NCBI RefSeq assembly: GCF_000143415.4
Contig: NW_003314327.1
Location: 211,116 to 275,115, forward strand
DNA from: Selaginella moellendorffii
Lineage: Eukaryota > Streptophyta > Lycopodiopsida > Selaginellales > Selaginellaceae
Direction of reading: 5' to 3'
Length of the DNA: 64,000 nucleotides
Below are positions 45,514 to 56,150 of the stretch, in pieces (the first letter of the stretch is position 1; each line of letters opens with the position of its first letter). The position numbers and the translations under genes were made by a program. The notes beneath the pieces are model-generated. The model was given only the letters and a program-made list of their open reading frames with translations, searched no databases and was not told where the DNA came from.

Positions 45514-46621
45514 TCAATCGCCACCGCCCCGGATGGTAGTGTTCTTGACAATCTGGAGAAAAGAATTACACGTCAATACGTATCTATTGTCGACAAGAAA
45601 TCTAGTCATGCAAAAAACATTGGCATCTGAAGAAGAAAAAGAAGAGATTGCGTAGCGTACCTGTCGGAGCATGTAGTTTTCTCTTTGAAGCGTCGCGTTT
45701 TTCTCCTCCAGCTCTGCGTTTCTAGTTTCCAGATCCTTGGCCTTTTGCTCCAGCTCGACCAAGTAAGCCTTTTTGCGCTCTCGGGCCTGTTGTGCCGACA
45801 CGCGATTCCTCAGCAACCTGTTCAAACCACCAGAAAAAAAAAAGAAAAAAAAAAAAGAGATATTTTTCTTAATATGGACATTTCTGGAACTTCTAAAAAG
45901 GAAAATTACCTCTTTAGTCGCTTGCCTTCCTTGTCATTGGAAGAGCCTCCGGATCGCCTTCTCGACGACGAGCTTCCACCGACAAGCTTCTGAGAGCGAC
46001 CTTTGCTGCTCTTCTCGGGGAGCTCGGGCACTCGTCTGATATCCGAGTCGCTATCGTTGCCTTCGTCTGCAATATTCAATCGATCGCGAGTAAACACGCG
46101 AGCAACAGGAGAAAGAAAACGAAAGACCAATGGTCACGCACCGTCTTTCTTCATGTCCGATGAGCCGGAGATGTTCGAAACAGAGGGCCTGTCTGATCCA
46201 TGCCTCGATGACGAATTCGTCCAGTTGGACTCGCTCGTCCAATTCCTGGTGATGGTGTCGGTGGCGCTGTTTGGTGGCTCCAAAGGTTGGATTTTTCCGT
46301 CGATGACGGGCTTCCAAGCCCCTGCAAACGACTTGCAGCCGAAATTGGCAATGCTGGCCGCCGCCTGGCTCTCGTATCCAACAGACTCGATATCACACTC
46401 AGCTGAAGAAACCAAAACACGGAAGAAGAGCTCTCATCAGGATCAAGAAACGAATAAAAAAATCTAAACTTCTACTCACCTTTGAGGCTGCTCAAATCAT
46501 CCACGACCTCGGCATTCTCCGCTGCTTCACCACCAATCGAGCCTTTCTTCCGCGACAAATTCTCCACCCCGCCGGGATTGAAACTCGCAACCGGCCTCTT
46601 CACCGCGGACGCCGATCGCAT
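45514..46621 (-). CDS. HY5: HY5-type bZIP transcription factor
   Basis: Five exons: 46480-46621, 46142-46402, 45910-46066, 45661-45817 and 45514-45552, total 251 residues. The COP1-binding motif [15 protein letters not shown] (acidic stretch then VPE) is present, with Ser in the acidic stretch as in the casein-kinase-II site of HY5. The bZIP follows directly: basic region [25 protein letters not shown] and a leucine zipper through [18 protein letters not shown]. The N-terminal half has no recognised domain and is longer than in Arabidopsis HY5 (168 residues). HY5 promotes light-regulated development and binds G-box (CACGTG) promoters; COP1 degrades it in darkness. It is convergent with the U-box gene. 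Confidence 0.96.
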
Positions 46622-47278
46622 GACTGAATAGATACTCCTCACACCCCCGAGTCACCGCATTGCGATGGAACCAAAGTTCGCCCCTCCCCCAAGCACTAGC
46701 TCGATCCGGACACCGGAAGCTCTTGGACCGCTTTCAGCTTCTCGGCTAAGAGAGAGAGATATTTCACGTGACTATAAGCTGTCTTTCACCGGCGGCCCCG
46801 GTTCCACCCGGTCACCCGCGACTGCATCGAACTCACCCACGCGGCAGCAACCGGCCGGCACCGGCCGAGACGGTGAAGATCACAGAACCGGCCACGTCGC
46901 CCGGCCAATCTAAACCACGCACGTATAGATAGACCACGTAGCCGGCCAGCCCACCGTCGGATCCCCCGGAGCTCGACGGCCCGATGCCGTCCACGAGCCC
47001 GAGGACCATCTTTTCATTTCCTTCGCTCGCAGCGCCAAAGCTCTTAGACGGTTTTGCTGTCGCCATCCTCAAACACGAAGAGATCGTCACTGCGGAAAGC
47101 CGACTCGTCTAAAGTTGTGCTCGCCGATGCATTTGCCCGCGCTGATAGTGCTGTTGCCACTTAAAAGAATCTCGTCCTTTTCCTCCTTTACTTTGTGTCG
47201 CCAAACTTCGCCGCCCACTGTACCAGATGATCTTTCGCTGCGAAGAGAGTGGCCAGACTTCTCCTTGCCGATGATTAG
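46622..47278. other. HY5 upstream region and O-fucosyltransferase 3' flank
   Basis: 657 bases. A GC-rich part with ccggccggcaccggccg palindromes is at 46845-46868. A minus-strand frame of about 77 residues (from an ATG near 47065) has no recognised family and is not called. Confidence 0.4.
46765..46770. promoter_or_regulatory. G-box CACGTG upstream of HY5
   Basis: A perfect G-box lies about 145 bases before the HY5 start codon. HY5 family proteins bind G-boxes, and autoregulation through such a site is known in Arabidopsis. Function here is inferred. Confidence 0.5.
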
Positions 47279-48920
47279 CTAGTCACTGTTCTTTGTTCTT
47301 GTCCTTCCCGTACTACGGCAGAAGCAATCCGGTAACGGTAGATTTCTCCCGGTGAAGAGGCTTGAGCTGTGAACTTCCCACATTCGCTGAGCGAGCTCGG
47401 CACCGCTAAGTCCCGACGATACTGAGGTTGCGAAAGCTTGCCTGTTGAGTACCAGCGTCTTGCCACTGCCGTGCATTGCTCGCATTGCCACCACCATCTT
47501 GTCCATGTTTCCGAAGTAAGTAGCCACGTAAATGTCGCTGTGGACGGCTACGTAGTAGTCCAATGCCGCTTTGCTGTTGCCGTGCAAGCCTTTCAGAGCG
47601 TCGGCGCCGAGGATGGCGAGCTTCCGATATATGTTGGGGTATACTCTGGAAAAGGCCGTCTCCTCGAGGAGGCCAGAGCCGGAGGCGAGATAGATTGGCA
47701 TGGTGGTGGGAACTCTGAGTGCCTGGAGGACGAACGCAGCTTCTCCGGGAGTAAGCGGACACTTTCCCCTGTTTCTCCATGATTCCGCGAGGCTGCCGGT
47801 GAAAGGTGCTTTGTTGTCGCGAGCGGCTTCGATGGCGTCTAGCGAGGCCTTCGAGAGGTTGGAATACGTGCACCTGCTGTACGCGATCATGTCCGGCTCG
47901 AATCTCAAATGGAGTGCTAGAAACGGACGGGGAATCGCGTCCAAGACCGTTTGAGCTGTGTTCTCAAGACGCTGCACGAGACGGAGAGCTTTATAGCAAG
48001 CTTGACACCGTGACGCTTTGGCCCATAGTGGATACCTGCATGCATATACGGGAAGAAGTTGAAGCCTCTCGAGAAGAAATAAAAGAGAAAACCACTCACC
48101 TGTCCGATCTTTGGCTTGCCGCGGGTCGAATGATTACTACTTTCTCTTTGAGTAACACGGGCAAAACAGCCTCAACGTAATCAAAGAGCTTCTTTTTCTG
48201 GCAGTCGATCAGCACCGTTTTCTTGGAAGCGTAAGGGGGAGGAAGCTCCTTTACAACGCGAACGTAACCCTTCATAGTTTCGATAAAAAAATCCGCATCG
48301 AAAATGTCAGAAAAGCCACTAAACCATCACACAGTCAGTCTTGAATAGAGATTGATTGTCTGAAAGAGAGAAACGCTAGAAAAACTATGAGTCTTCGTTG
48401 CTTTGAGTAGCATACACACCTTGAATCGTTCCAATACGGAGTTCCTTCAAATTGAGGTAGCAGCAGTGTCGCGTTTAGAAGACGTGCAACTCCAACACCA
48501 TCGCAAAACTGCACGAAACTCGTGAGCTCTCAACACGCATTGAAACTGTGACACTTACATCCCTTCGCATTTGATTGAGGCCCCCATTGCAATCCACAAT
48601 AATGTAGCCATTGCTCACACCGGGAAGAGCTGCAAGAAAAATCCATCCATTCAACCAAACTTGCACAATCTCACAATCCTACCATGCTGCAGATCATTCC
48701 ACCACGAGCATTGCTCGAAATCACGCCTACCACTCGGATCACTCCACCAGATCTGATTGTAGGACACTCCGCTGAGCCTACCGACACGCAGGAGATCAAA
48801 AGATTTCTTGCTCACAAAGCATGCGCATTTCACTTACATCCTGGATCTCGGAAGCGATCGCAGCGAAGCGATCAAGACGAGCAGCGAGAAGAATCCCGCC
48901 ACGAGCAGCCCTCGCTTCAT
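47279..48920 (-). CDS. O-fucosyltransferase family protein (plant GDP-fucose type)
   Basis: Six exons: 48838-48920, 48683-48810, 48559-48629, 48420-48508, 48100-48318 and 47279-48035, 448 residues. A short N-terminal signal anchor (LLVAGFFSLLVLIASL) indicates a type II Golgi membrane protein. The family blocks are SNGYIIVDCNGGLNQMRRDF, GVARLLNATLLLPQFE, WNDSSGFSDIFD, the LHLRFEPDMIAYSRC donor-site block with the conserved Arg, GKCPLTPGEAAFVLQALRVP and YLASG. Plant members include pectin rhamnosyltransferases and fucosyltransferases, so the sugar and acceptor remain open. The first intron is joined through an acceptor after tttgtgag, the least certain boundary. Head-to-head with BLISTER. Confidence 0.88.
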
Positions 48921-49439
48921 TGGAGAAATGGAAAATATTTTTAGGGCTTACAAGAAAGTATAGAACTCGAATCGAACACACGAAGGTTTTTCGGCCGGAC
49001 AGGATCGACGGCTGAGAAAAACGCAGTGACATAACAGGGCAGATCCTAGCCGTTGGATGCTGACGGGTTTGGTTGACGGCTGGCCTTTGCATTTTGACGG
49101 GCAAGCGGCCAGTAGAAGAAACACACGACTGGAAGAAAAGGAGCTCCATTTCCCAAGGATCATATGGCCGGGCAGCGATCCAGGTAACAGATCACGCTCG
49201 GCGGCGCCGGCGGCGGGGCTAGGGCGCTGATCCAGCGCTGCGTTCGCTCGATCTGACGCTTTAGGGTAGGAAATCATGGCGGAGAGCAGGAATTCGACGA
49301 TCCAGTGGAATGCCAGCGTCGTAATCCTTCGCACCAGGTTGAAGTGAGCCATGGAATCACGGCCGCGAGCGTTGGAATGGCTGCCGTGATGCCCTCTATG
49401 GCGATCGCGCTTCAAGACGCCCCTGCCAGAGCTTCCGCG
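48921..49439. promoter_or_regulatory. Divergent intergenic region of the fucosyltransferase and BLISTER genes
   Basis: 519 bases with TTTAGGGCT at 48940-48948 and gctttagggtagg near 49258-49270. A short upstream frame beginning at ATG 49351 (ATG GAA TCA) ends before the BLISTER start and could be a uORF if it is transcribed. Confidence 0.4.
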
Positions 49440-51922
49440 ATGTCGGCAAGATCTAACAAAAAGCAAGATTTGCACGCCGCCGGGAGGCGCCGGGTGAGTG
49501 ATTCGTCCAAATTTCTTGTGGAAGTTTTGATCTTTGTTTCTTCTTTTTCCTTCTCTCAGCTGGAGCAATTCAAGAAGAACAAGCGTGAGAAAGCTACCAA
49601 GCAAGCTTCTGAAGAACAGCCTTCCACTTTCGAAGCTCTAGAACCGGTCGATTCAAATGGGGATATCTACACCGCGGCTTTTCCACCGGCGGCTGGCCAG
49701 GATCAACACTCTCAGATTCTTCCGAGCGTCCAAACGGATTTTCCGAGCGTTCTTCCTCCAGATCAATTCGAGCCACCTCCAGCTGAGAACTCCGACCCAC
49801 CGAGCTACGCCACCACCTTTGGGAATTCCAACTTCCACTCCACTGACCTTGTACACTCGACCGTGGATGCTCGACACGCCACCATCGACCAACTTCCACA
49901 CCCAACGACCGATCCTCTCCCACACTCCACCATTGCTCTTCCACTGGAGAGTGAAGAAGACTCGAGGTATAAGAAAACTTTTTACAGTGACCACTTGGAA
50001 AAGGAAAAGCCGGGAACGAACATTGCCGAGAGTGAACAACGGCCAGCAACTCTATTCCAACCGTCGTCAAATTTTGCCGCTGCGAAACAAAAGCCACCTC
50101 GTTCGCACTCCTCGGACTCTCTCTTTCGACCTCTTCGTGCTGCTGTGCCCGAAGTAACGAATGGTGATGCGGCTGTCAAGTCCACGCCAGTGACAAGACA
50201 TCACATAGACGAGCCACGGTACGAGGCACAAAGACCACTAGCGCCTTTTGCGAATGATGAGACACCTTTGAGTTCCTCCCGCAAAGATGACTTCGCTGCA
50301 TTGGAACAGGTAAGAGAAATGGTTCTTCCGCGATTGCTATTGACTGAAATGCATTTGTTTTTACAGCACATTGAGGACTTGACGCAGGAGAAGTTTTCTT
50401 TGCTACGCGGTCTAGACAAGGCTAAGGCGTTGGTGGAGACACTGACTCAAGCCAACTCTGCTCTCACGGAGGATTATAATCAGCAGGTTGTTTCAATCAT
50501 CCTCAAACAGCTATTCTTGATTTTATCTTGCTGCATCGAGATTAGCTGTTTGCTATCCAGTGTGATAATAGTGTCGGTTCAGTGCTTTGCAGGGTGCCAA
50601 AGTAAACGAATTGAAAGATGAACTTGCAAGATTTCAGCAAGAGTTTCGCTCGCAAGAGGTATGCATGTACCGAACACATGTTAGCAAAGTTACACACCCT
50701 GTGTTATTGTTGCAGGCCGTGCTTAAAAATCTAAAGGCGGAGAGGGACAGAGCAGTTCAGGAGAGCACCTCAGCAGTTGAACGTTCTCGAGGTTTCGCTG
50801 CAGAGATTGTTGGCCTTGAGGAGAAGGTCAGCTCGTTTACATGTTTCATTTTGATTCCGATCGTCAGTCATTTTGTTGTACAGATTTTGAAAACTCGATC
50901 GCAAGAGCTAAAGTCGCAAAAAGAAGTCCAGTCTTTACGTGCGGAAGTTGAATCATGCAGGTCAGCTTTGCAATTGCATTTCAGTTCCTTTGTTTTGATC
51001 AAAATACTTTAATTTTTGCAGAAGGCAGATTCTATCAATAGAAAAGGATCGCCTTAATGCCATTTCTTTGAATGACGCATTGCAGGAAGGTTTGTCTCGA
51101 TCACGTGTTACTTGTGTGATGGCTGACTGGCTATATTTCAGAAAAGAAGCTCCTGCTGTCTCGCATTCGTGAAGCGGCAGATAAAACGTATCCTATCAAG
51201 TCAGCATCCACAGAAGACGCTTCAACCTCCACCGACGATCTCGGTAATTATTTCTGCAAGATTTGGCTAGTATATTGTCTCCGATTGTTTCTTCTTGCAG
51301 TTATAGAGCGCGAGCCTCAGGCATCGGATTCAGATCAAGAGCCGTCCGTCTTCGCGTATCCAACCTCACTGCCTGAAGACCAGTTGGGAATTATAGAAAG
51401 TATCAATGCTCTAGTAACAGAGGTACGCCAAAAAGATTTCTCCTCGCTGGTAAAACATGGTTTCTTTTTCTTTTTAATAGTTGGGAGAAGAAAAGGAGGC
51501 ACTCTTAAGATTACTCAGGAATGAATCGAATGCGGTCACTCAACTAAAGGTGTAACTAGTGGATACTGTTTCTTGCTGTCTAATCAAAATCGGTGCTGGT
51601 GTTGCAGGTTGAGAACGCCGAGTTGATGCAAAAATTAGAGAGCCAAACGCAGCAACTGGAGCTCGCAGTGGCCCAAAGCATGGCTCGCTCTGCACCTTTG
51701 GTGTCGCCTATAGCTTCTCACCAAAGTAACGAGGAACTGGATTACATTGACGAGGGAGACGAGGTGAGAGCTTTACACACACAAAGTTCATCTTCTAAAG
51801 TCTCTCTTTTTGTTTTGTTTTCTCCCCTATTTCCTTAGGTTGTTGATCGTGTACTGGGCTGGATAATGAAACTTTTCCCGGGCTCTGGCTCCTCTAGGCG
51901 TGGCGGAAGCAAGCATTTGTGA
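49440..51922 (+). CDS. BLI: BLISTER-like coiled-coil protein
   Basis: Twelve exons, 592 residues: 49440-49493, 49560-50309, 50367-50486, 50593-50658, 50716-50826, 50884-50960, 51022-51089, 51142-51243, 51301-51422, 51481-51549, 51608-51763, 51839-51922. The N-terminus KKQDLHAAGRRRLEQFKKNK across the first splice matches Arabidopsis BLISTER (AGKRRLEEFRKKKA). A Ser/Pro/Thr-rich middle is followed by the conserved coiled coil HIEDLTQEKFSLLRGLDKAK...ANSALTEDYNQQG. The end, VVDRVLGWIMKLFPGSG, is also typical. BLISTER interacts with Polycomb protein CLF and with stress signalling (IRE1 pathway) in Arabidopsis. An in-frame ATG at 49377 would add 21 residues; 49440 is preferred by homology. Splice sites all GT-AG. 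Confidence 0.9.
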
Positions 51923-52529
51923 AGAGAGCTAAGTTGATTCTTTCCAATAATTTGATTGGTTTTGCGTCCAGATAATAAACTGGAAACTAGTTTCTATTAT
52001 CTCTTCAGGAAATCAAGCGTTTTTAAGAGGTACGATTTAAGAGAACTCAAGATAAACATGATCTATAGATTGCTTGAAGTTTCCAGTGAAAGCCCAATAC
52101 CTCCACCCGTACCATCCACTGGTTTTGAAGGAAGCGAACCCATTGAAAGATACAACTTGAAAGCACTGGAGGCTCTCTTCAAAGAAGCTTGTGCTTGGAG
52201 TTGGATCTTTGATTTCCCATTCTTGAAACTCCAACTTCACAAGAGCTGGAAGCACTGCAATTAATTTCCCTTTTGAGAGTGAAAGTTGCTCTTGAGCACT
52301 TTTTTGGGTGGCACCTTTGGCACGTCGAGAAGCAGATTCAAATAAAGAATGTTCTGAAATAAATTCAGGTTAGGGTTGTAAATGTACTTACCTGATCAAC
52401 AAGACGACTATAACAACAGCTAACTACAACTTCCAGCCAGGAGTCACACGACAAATCCAAGAGTGTAGATCCAAACAAACAAAACGCTATCGCTCGGTGC
52501 ATGCATCCTGTGTTTTACTGCCGGATCAA

Positions 52530-52830
52530 TCGCCCTCAAAGCACCACCAGCGCGATCAGAGAGTTCACCACGTCTCCAATCAAAGGCCTGTAGCTTGGTT
52601 CTATAGAACAGCAGCAGCAGCGACCTACACACGGATCTTGCATTAGAATCATCAAGTCAGCCAGCACTGGCAACAAACAAACCAAAACCGAAAGAAGACG
52701 AAGAGGAAGAGGAAGGGCACTTACTTGGAAGAGTTGCTTCAAGTTGACAGTATCCTTGAACGCAGCATCCACAATGAGGGTAAACCTGGTGTGGTCACTC
52801 AGATATATTGGTGCAAACAGCACCAATTGG
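52530..52830 (-). pseudogene. Receptor-like kinase C-terminal relic
   Basis: The minus strand holds two fragments: near 52735-52800 ...FTLIVDAAFKDTVNLKQLFQV, and near 52536-52620 ...[21 protein letters not shown]. Together they follow the C-terminal end of plant receptor-like kinases of the At1g80640 type ('IVDPVI-DTMDLKHLYQV', '[20 protein letters not shown]'). The central Leu/Val-Cys stretch between them is garbled and the rest of the kinase is missing. A dead fragment; whether 51950-52300 contains more of it I could not decide. Confidence 0.55.
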
Positions 52831-53193
52831 TGGTGATCCTATCTACGCTCTCTTTACCATGGGTGGAGCTTGTTTGAAGATGCAGCAGGAATGTTTGCAT
52901 TTATGGGAGCACTATTGATTCTCTCTGGACAAGGTTGCAATCTTTCCACTTTTCATTTTTGTCTTGGATTTGTAGAACTATTAACTTGGCTCTCTTTGCT
53001 TCAGGAGTTTCTTCGCAGCAAAGCATATCCATTGCTCACTGGCTGTGCACAGTTTCTCTTCCATTGGCTCACCAGAGATAACCACGGAATGCTCGTGACT
53101 AATCCCTCGACATCTCCTGTGTTTATAGTGCCAGATGGAAAACAGGCATCAGTGAGCTACACAAGCGCTATGGATATGGCGAATGAAAAATAA
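52830..53193 (+). pseudogene. GH95 alpha-L-fucosidase relic (FUC95A-like)
   Basis: Plus-strand exon 1 (about 52832-52934) reads DPIYALFTMGGAC then ...HLWEHY, a TGA stop, FSLDK, against the '[28 protein letters not shown]' type sequence of plant GH95 enzymes. After an intron ending tgcttcag at about 53004, exon 2 reads EFLRSKAYPLLTGCAQFLFHWL, TNPSTSPVFIVPDGKQASVSY and TSAMDMA, then ends at 53193. In-frame stop and missing flanks show a fragment. Intact enzymes remove terminal fucose from xyloglucan in the cell wall. Confidence 0.75.
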
Positions 53194-53272
53194 AAAAGTG
53201 AAAATTTTTTTACGTGCTTTGAAATTCAATGAAAAGGACAAAATGTATGAAAGAAAACAAATTATTTTCTTT

Positions 53273-53672
53273 TCAAAGCGAGTATTTATCAGTGTTAAAC
53301 ACTTCGCCCTTGATCGCGTCCTTCTTTCCTTCTTGAGCTTTTGTTGGAGGGAGCGTATCTGTGAGAATTCTCCCCGTGAATCTCCTTCTTCGAAAGCGAG
53401 CTACCAGGATCGACGAGCACTTTTTCCAGAACTGCCATAGCCATCCCTGCCAAGAGGCAAGACAAGATCTTAACAGGATGAAACTCAAAGAAAGTAAAAA
53501 AGAGCTCTGAACGAAAACTTGGGACCTGTGATTGTGGGGGGGCCTGGGAGGGTGGAACTCCTTCAACCTGCAAAGCAAACACTTGCACACGGCTGTTAGT
53601 ACCCGGCGGCCAGCGCCGCTTTATTTTGGCCCATGATCTGGGCCTTACCGCGCCAGAGAGCATGGACCGCAT
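53273..53672 (-). CDS. Possible small three-exon gene, unknown
   Basis: Three minus-strand pieces with good GT-AG borders join in frame: 53649-53672 (MRSMLSGA), 53526-53567 (VEGVPPSQAPPQSQ) and 53273-53446, which codes for GWLWQFWKKCSSILVARF followed by a basic Arg/Lys-rich stretch and ends NTDKYSL. The product would be 79 residues, with a Pro/Gln head and an amphipathic basic middle. I recognise no family. It lies 39 bases downstream of the CDC20 stop on the same strand and could alternatively be CDC20 3' untranslated sequence. Low confidence. Confidence 0.3.
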
Positions 53673-53711
53673 GCACAAAAACTAAAAAGAAAAAAAGAAA
53701 TCAATCAAGAG

Positions 53712-55323
53712 TTACCGAATGCAGCGGCTGTTTAGCGCACTGGATGAGGCTTTCGTCCTGACCGCTGTCGCCTTTGTTGTGTCGGGTGTCCCGAACACCT
53801 GCCAGAAGCGCAAAGTCTCGTCGCCAGCGGCCGATGCCACAGTATAACCATCGGGACTCTGCAAATACAAAGGTATGTCTCAAGCACTTTCCTAAGAAAG
53901 AAAGGGAGCAGACCTGTGCCATATGCAGGACCCTCGAGGTGTGCCCGGTCAGCTCCGCCATCTTCACCATCGACGGGTACTTCCAGAGAATGAGCTGGTT
54001 CTGGCTGAAGCCGTGAGAGCTCAGAAGCTCCCTCTCGTGCTTGCTCCACTGCAATGCGCACACCTGAGAGGCCGTGTCCACGCTTTGGATGCAAGCTCCA
54101 GTGTGCGTGTTCCAGAACTTGATGCACCGGTCCGCGGTACCTCCTCCGGAAGCCAAGAGATTGCTCTGGAAGGGACACCACGCCAGCGCTTTCACCGCTG
54201 CCTGATGCTCGTCGAGACGGTGGAGATAAGTGCTGTTTCCTCGTGAGGCGGCCGCGGCGGCATCCCAGACGTAGAGAAGGTTGTCATTGCCACCACTCGC
54301 TAGCTGCTGTCCGGAGGGTGACCACTTAAGACCGCAAACCTCCTGCTGGTGTGCCGCCATCTTGCCAGTGACATGCTCGCGAATCCTCACGTCGTGGTTG
54401 AAGATGACGTTGTCGCGACCGCCGGTGCTGAGGATGGGCCCGTTCCAAGCAAGACTTCCAACTCGGGCGGTATGAGCCTTGAGAGATCTCACCTGCATGA
54501 ACAAACCGTTTGGTGAGTACAAATGCTTCCACTCTATACGTGAATCAATCACACGCAAGTAAAGAAGGCAAGATCTACAGAAAACGAGCAACGAAGAGTA
54601 CCTGGCGTAGAGAAAACGCATCCCAGAGTTGAACGTCCGCGTTGTTTAACCCGACCGAGATGTGCTTGCCATCCGGCGCCCAGGAAACGCTGGTGACGGG
54701 ACCATCATCCTCGCTTACTTGCATGAGCTCCTCGATACCACCGGTGGTAGCGTTCCAGAGATAGACAGTGTGTCCCAAAGCAACAGCGAGTATGTTGTTC
54801 GTTCCCCAGTCCAAAAGGTTGAGATAATAGTCGTCTAGAATCTCTGGCGCATCGAGAGTTCTCTCGGGAGCCTGGAAAGGGTAATTGGATCAGCGGAAAA
54901 AAAGAAAACGATCGAACAAAGAAATCGATGGAAGCTTACCTGAGGGATCTGTCTAAACATCCTCCGGGGCTTGGACGCGCCTGGAGCAGTGTTCTCGGAG
55001 TAGAGCAGCCTCGATTCTCTCTCAAACCCCTCTGGTGGCGGCGGCGGCTTGCTCTTGAAGGCGAGGATCCGGCTCTTCTTCTGGAAAATATTGGCGTCGC
55101 GCAAGAGATTCTCGGCCAGTTGCTTCTTGTACTCTTCCTGGGAGCAGTCGGATCGAAGCGGCTGCTGCTGGAGCTGCGAATTCTCCTTTCCAAGAACAAG
55201 CATGTTGGCGACGTCGAAATTCATGGCGCTGCGATCCGGAATGAATCGATCGATCTGTGGCAGCTTCTTTGCGGGCGTTGCAGCCGGATCTTTGCCGCCG
55301 TTGGAGCTGATCAGGGCGGCCAT
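53712..55323 (-). CDS. CDC20: CDC20, WD40 activator of the anaphase-promoting complex
   Basis: Four exons (54940-55323, 54602-54871, 53914-54492, 53712-53858), 459 residues. N-terminal C-box [16 protein letters not shown], a KENSQ box-like element and [15 protein letters not shown] (KILAFK motif) precede seven WD40 repeats (GGIEELMQ...[124 protein letters not shown]). The protein ends in Cys-Ile-Arg; the C-terminal IR dipeptide binds CDC27. CDC20 delivers securin and cyclin B to the APC/C in mitosis and is held by spindle-checkpoint proteins. Confidence 0.97.
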
Positions 55324-55680
55324 TTTCCTGCAAAACAGAACACAACAAACGCTACCGACGAGAGAGGAGAGATCTAAGCTCTACAAGAATGCACGCAATC
55401 AAACTAATCGAAACACTGGCCGATGAATCGCTTTGCGTCTTCCCGAGATCGCTGGACAATCACTTGCTTTGAGTCGCTTCGAGAGTGATTTTAGGGCTCT
55501 TCACAGGCGATGTATACAAAGGCTCCAACGGCACAATTTTCTGGCGGCGATCATCCCAACCGTGAGATATCTCTACGCTCATCACAGCCGTCTATTTAGA
55601 TGTTTACAAACAAACAAAGGGTTGATTTAAGACCTATTTAAATAGGAAGGGTCAAATACTGTTCTAGGGCACCACGACCT
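55324..55680. promoter_or_regulatory. CDC20 upstream region with TTTAGGGCTC
   Basis: Contains TTTAGGGCTCTTC at 55490-55502, on the plus strand, about 170 bases upstream of the CDC20 start. Beyond this the sequence becomes repeat-like. No gene seen. Confidence 0.4.
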
Positions 55681-55684
55681 AGAG

Positions 55685-56150
55685 CAAACCATCCTTTCGC
55701 CTTTATAGGATTCGAGGCTTAATATAGCGATGGTCACACCCGCATCAAAGTCAACCGTTGACCAAGCTCCTTGTCATGCTTGACGAGCCTGATGTGAAGC
55801 CTGGCACGTCATGGCTGGGTCTCGGATCGTCTTCCTTTTCTCGTCCAAAGGGAAGAGGCCGGAAGTAGGGAGTTGCACAAAGGGTATTTTCTTAACGTGG
55901 AAGGCGTGTAATGTATAATCCAGTCCTTGATTGCATTCAAGCCTTTTGAGCCGAATCTAGATTCTACAAGGGTTGTCTCTAGGATACTCGTCAGGTGGTA
56001 GTGGCTGTTTACAACGTCCAGGTTACAAGTCCCGGGATTGTGCTTGCCGAAGGTGTTCTCATGTACTTCTGTGGTCCTGGTAGTAGCGTCGTGATGGTAT
56101 ATGACATCGACAAATGCTGCTGCTTCTGCCAGAAACTCTAGATAAACTAA
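55685..56150 (+). pseudogene. Broken copy of the F-box-associated/kelch-like gene
   Basis: Many stretches match the gene at 60312-61479 but with deletions and frame shifts: cgcatcaaagtcaa, cttgacgagcctgatgt, tgtataatccagtccttgat, ctacaagggttgtctct, ggtggtagtggctgtttaca and gtatatgacatcgacaaatg. It has lost the sequence of the intron, the N-terminal part and the reading frame. Probably a duplicated fragment, possibly via RNA because the intron region is replaced by a direct join; deletion is equally possible. Confidence 0.7.

Noticed and set aside
46833-47090. Minus-strand frame of about 77-85 residues upstream of HY5
   Set aside because: No homology or domain, overlaps palindromic GC-rich sequence and probable promoter; not enough to call a gene.
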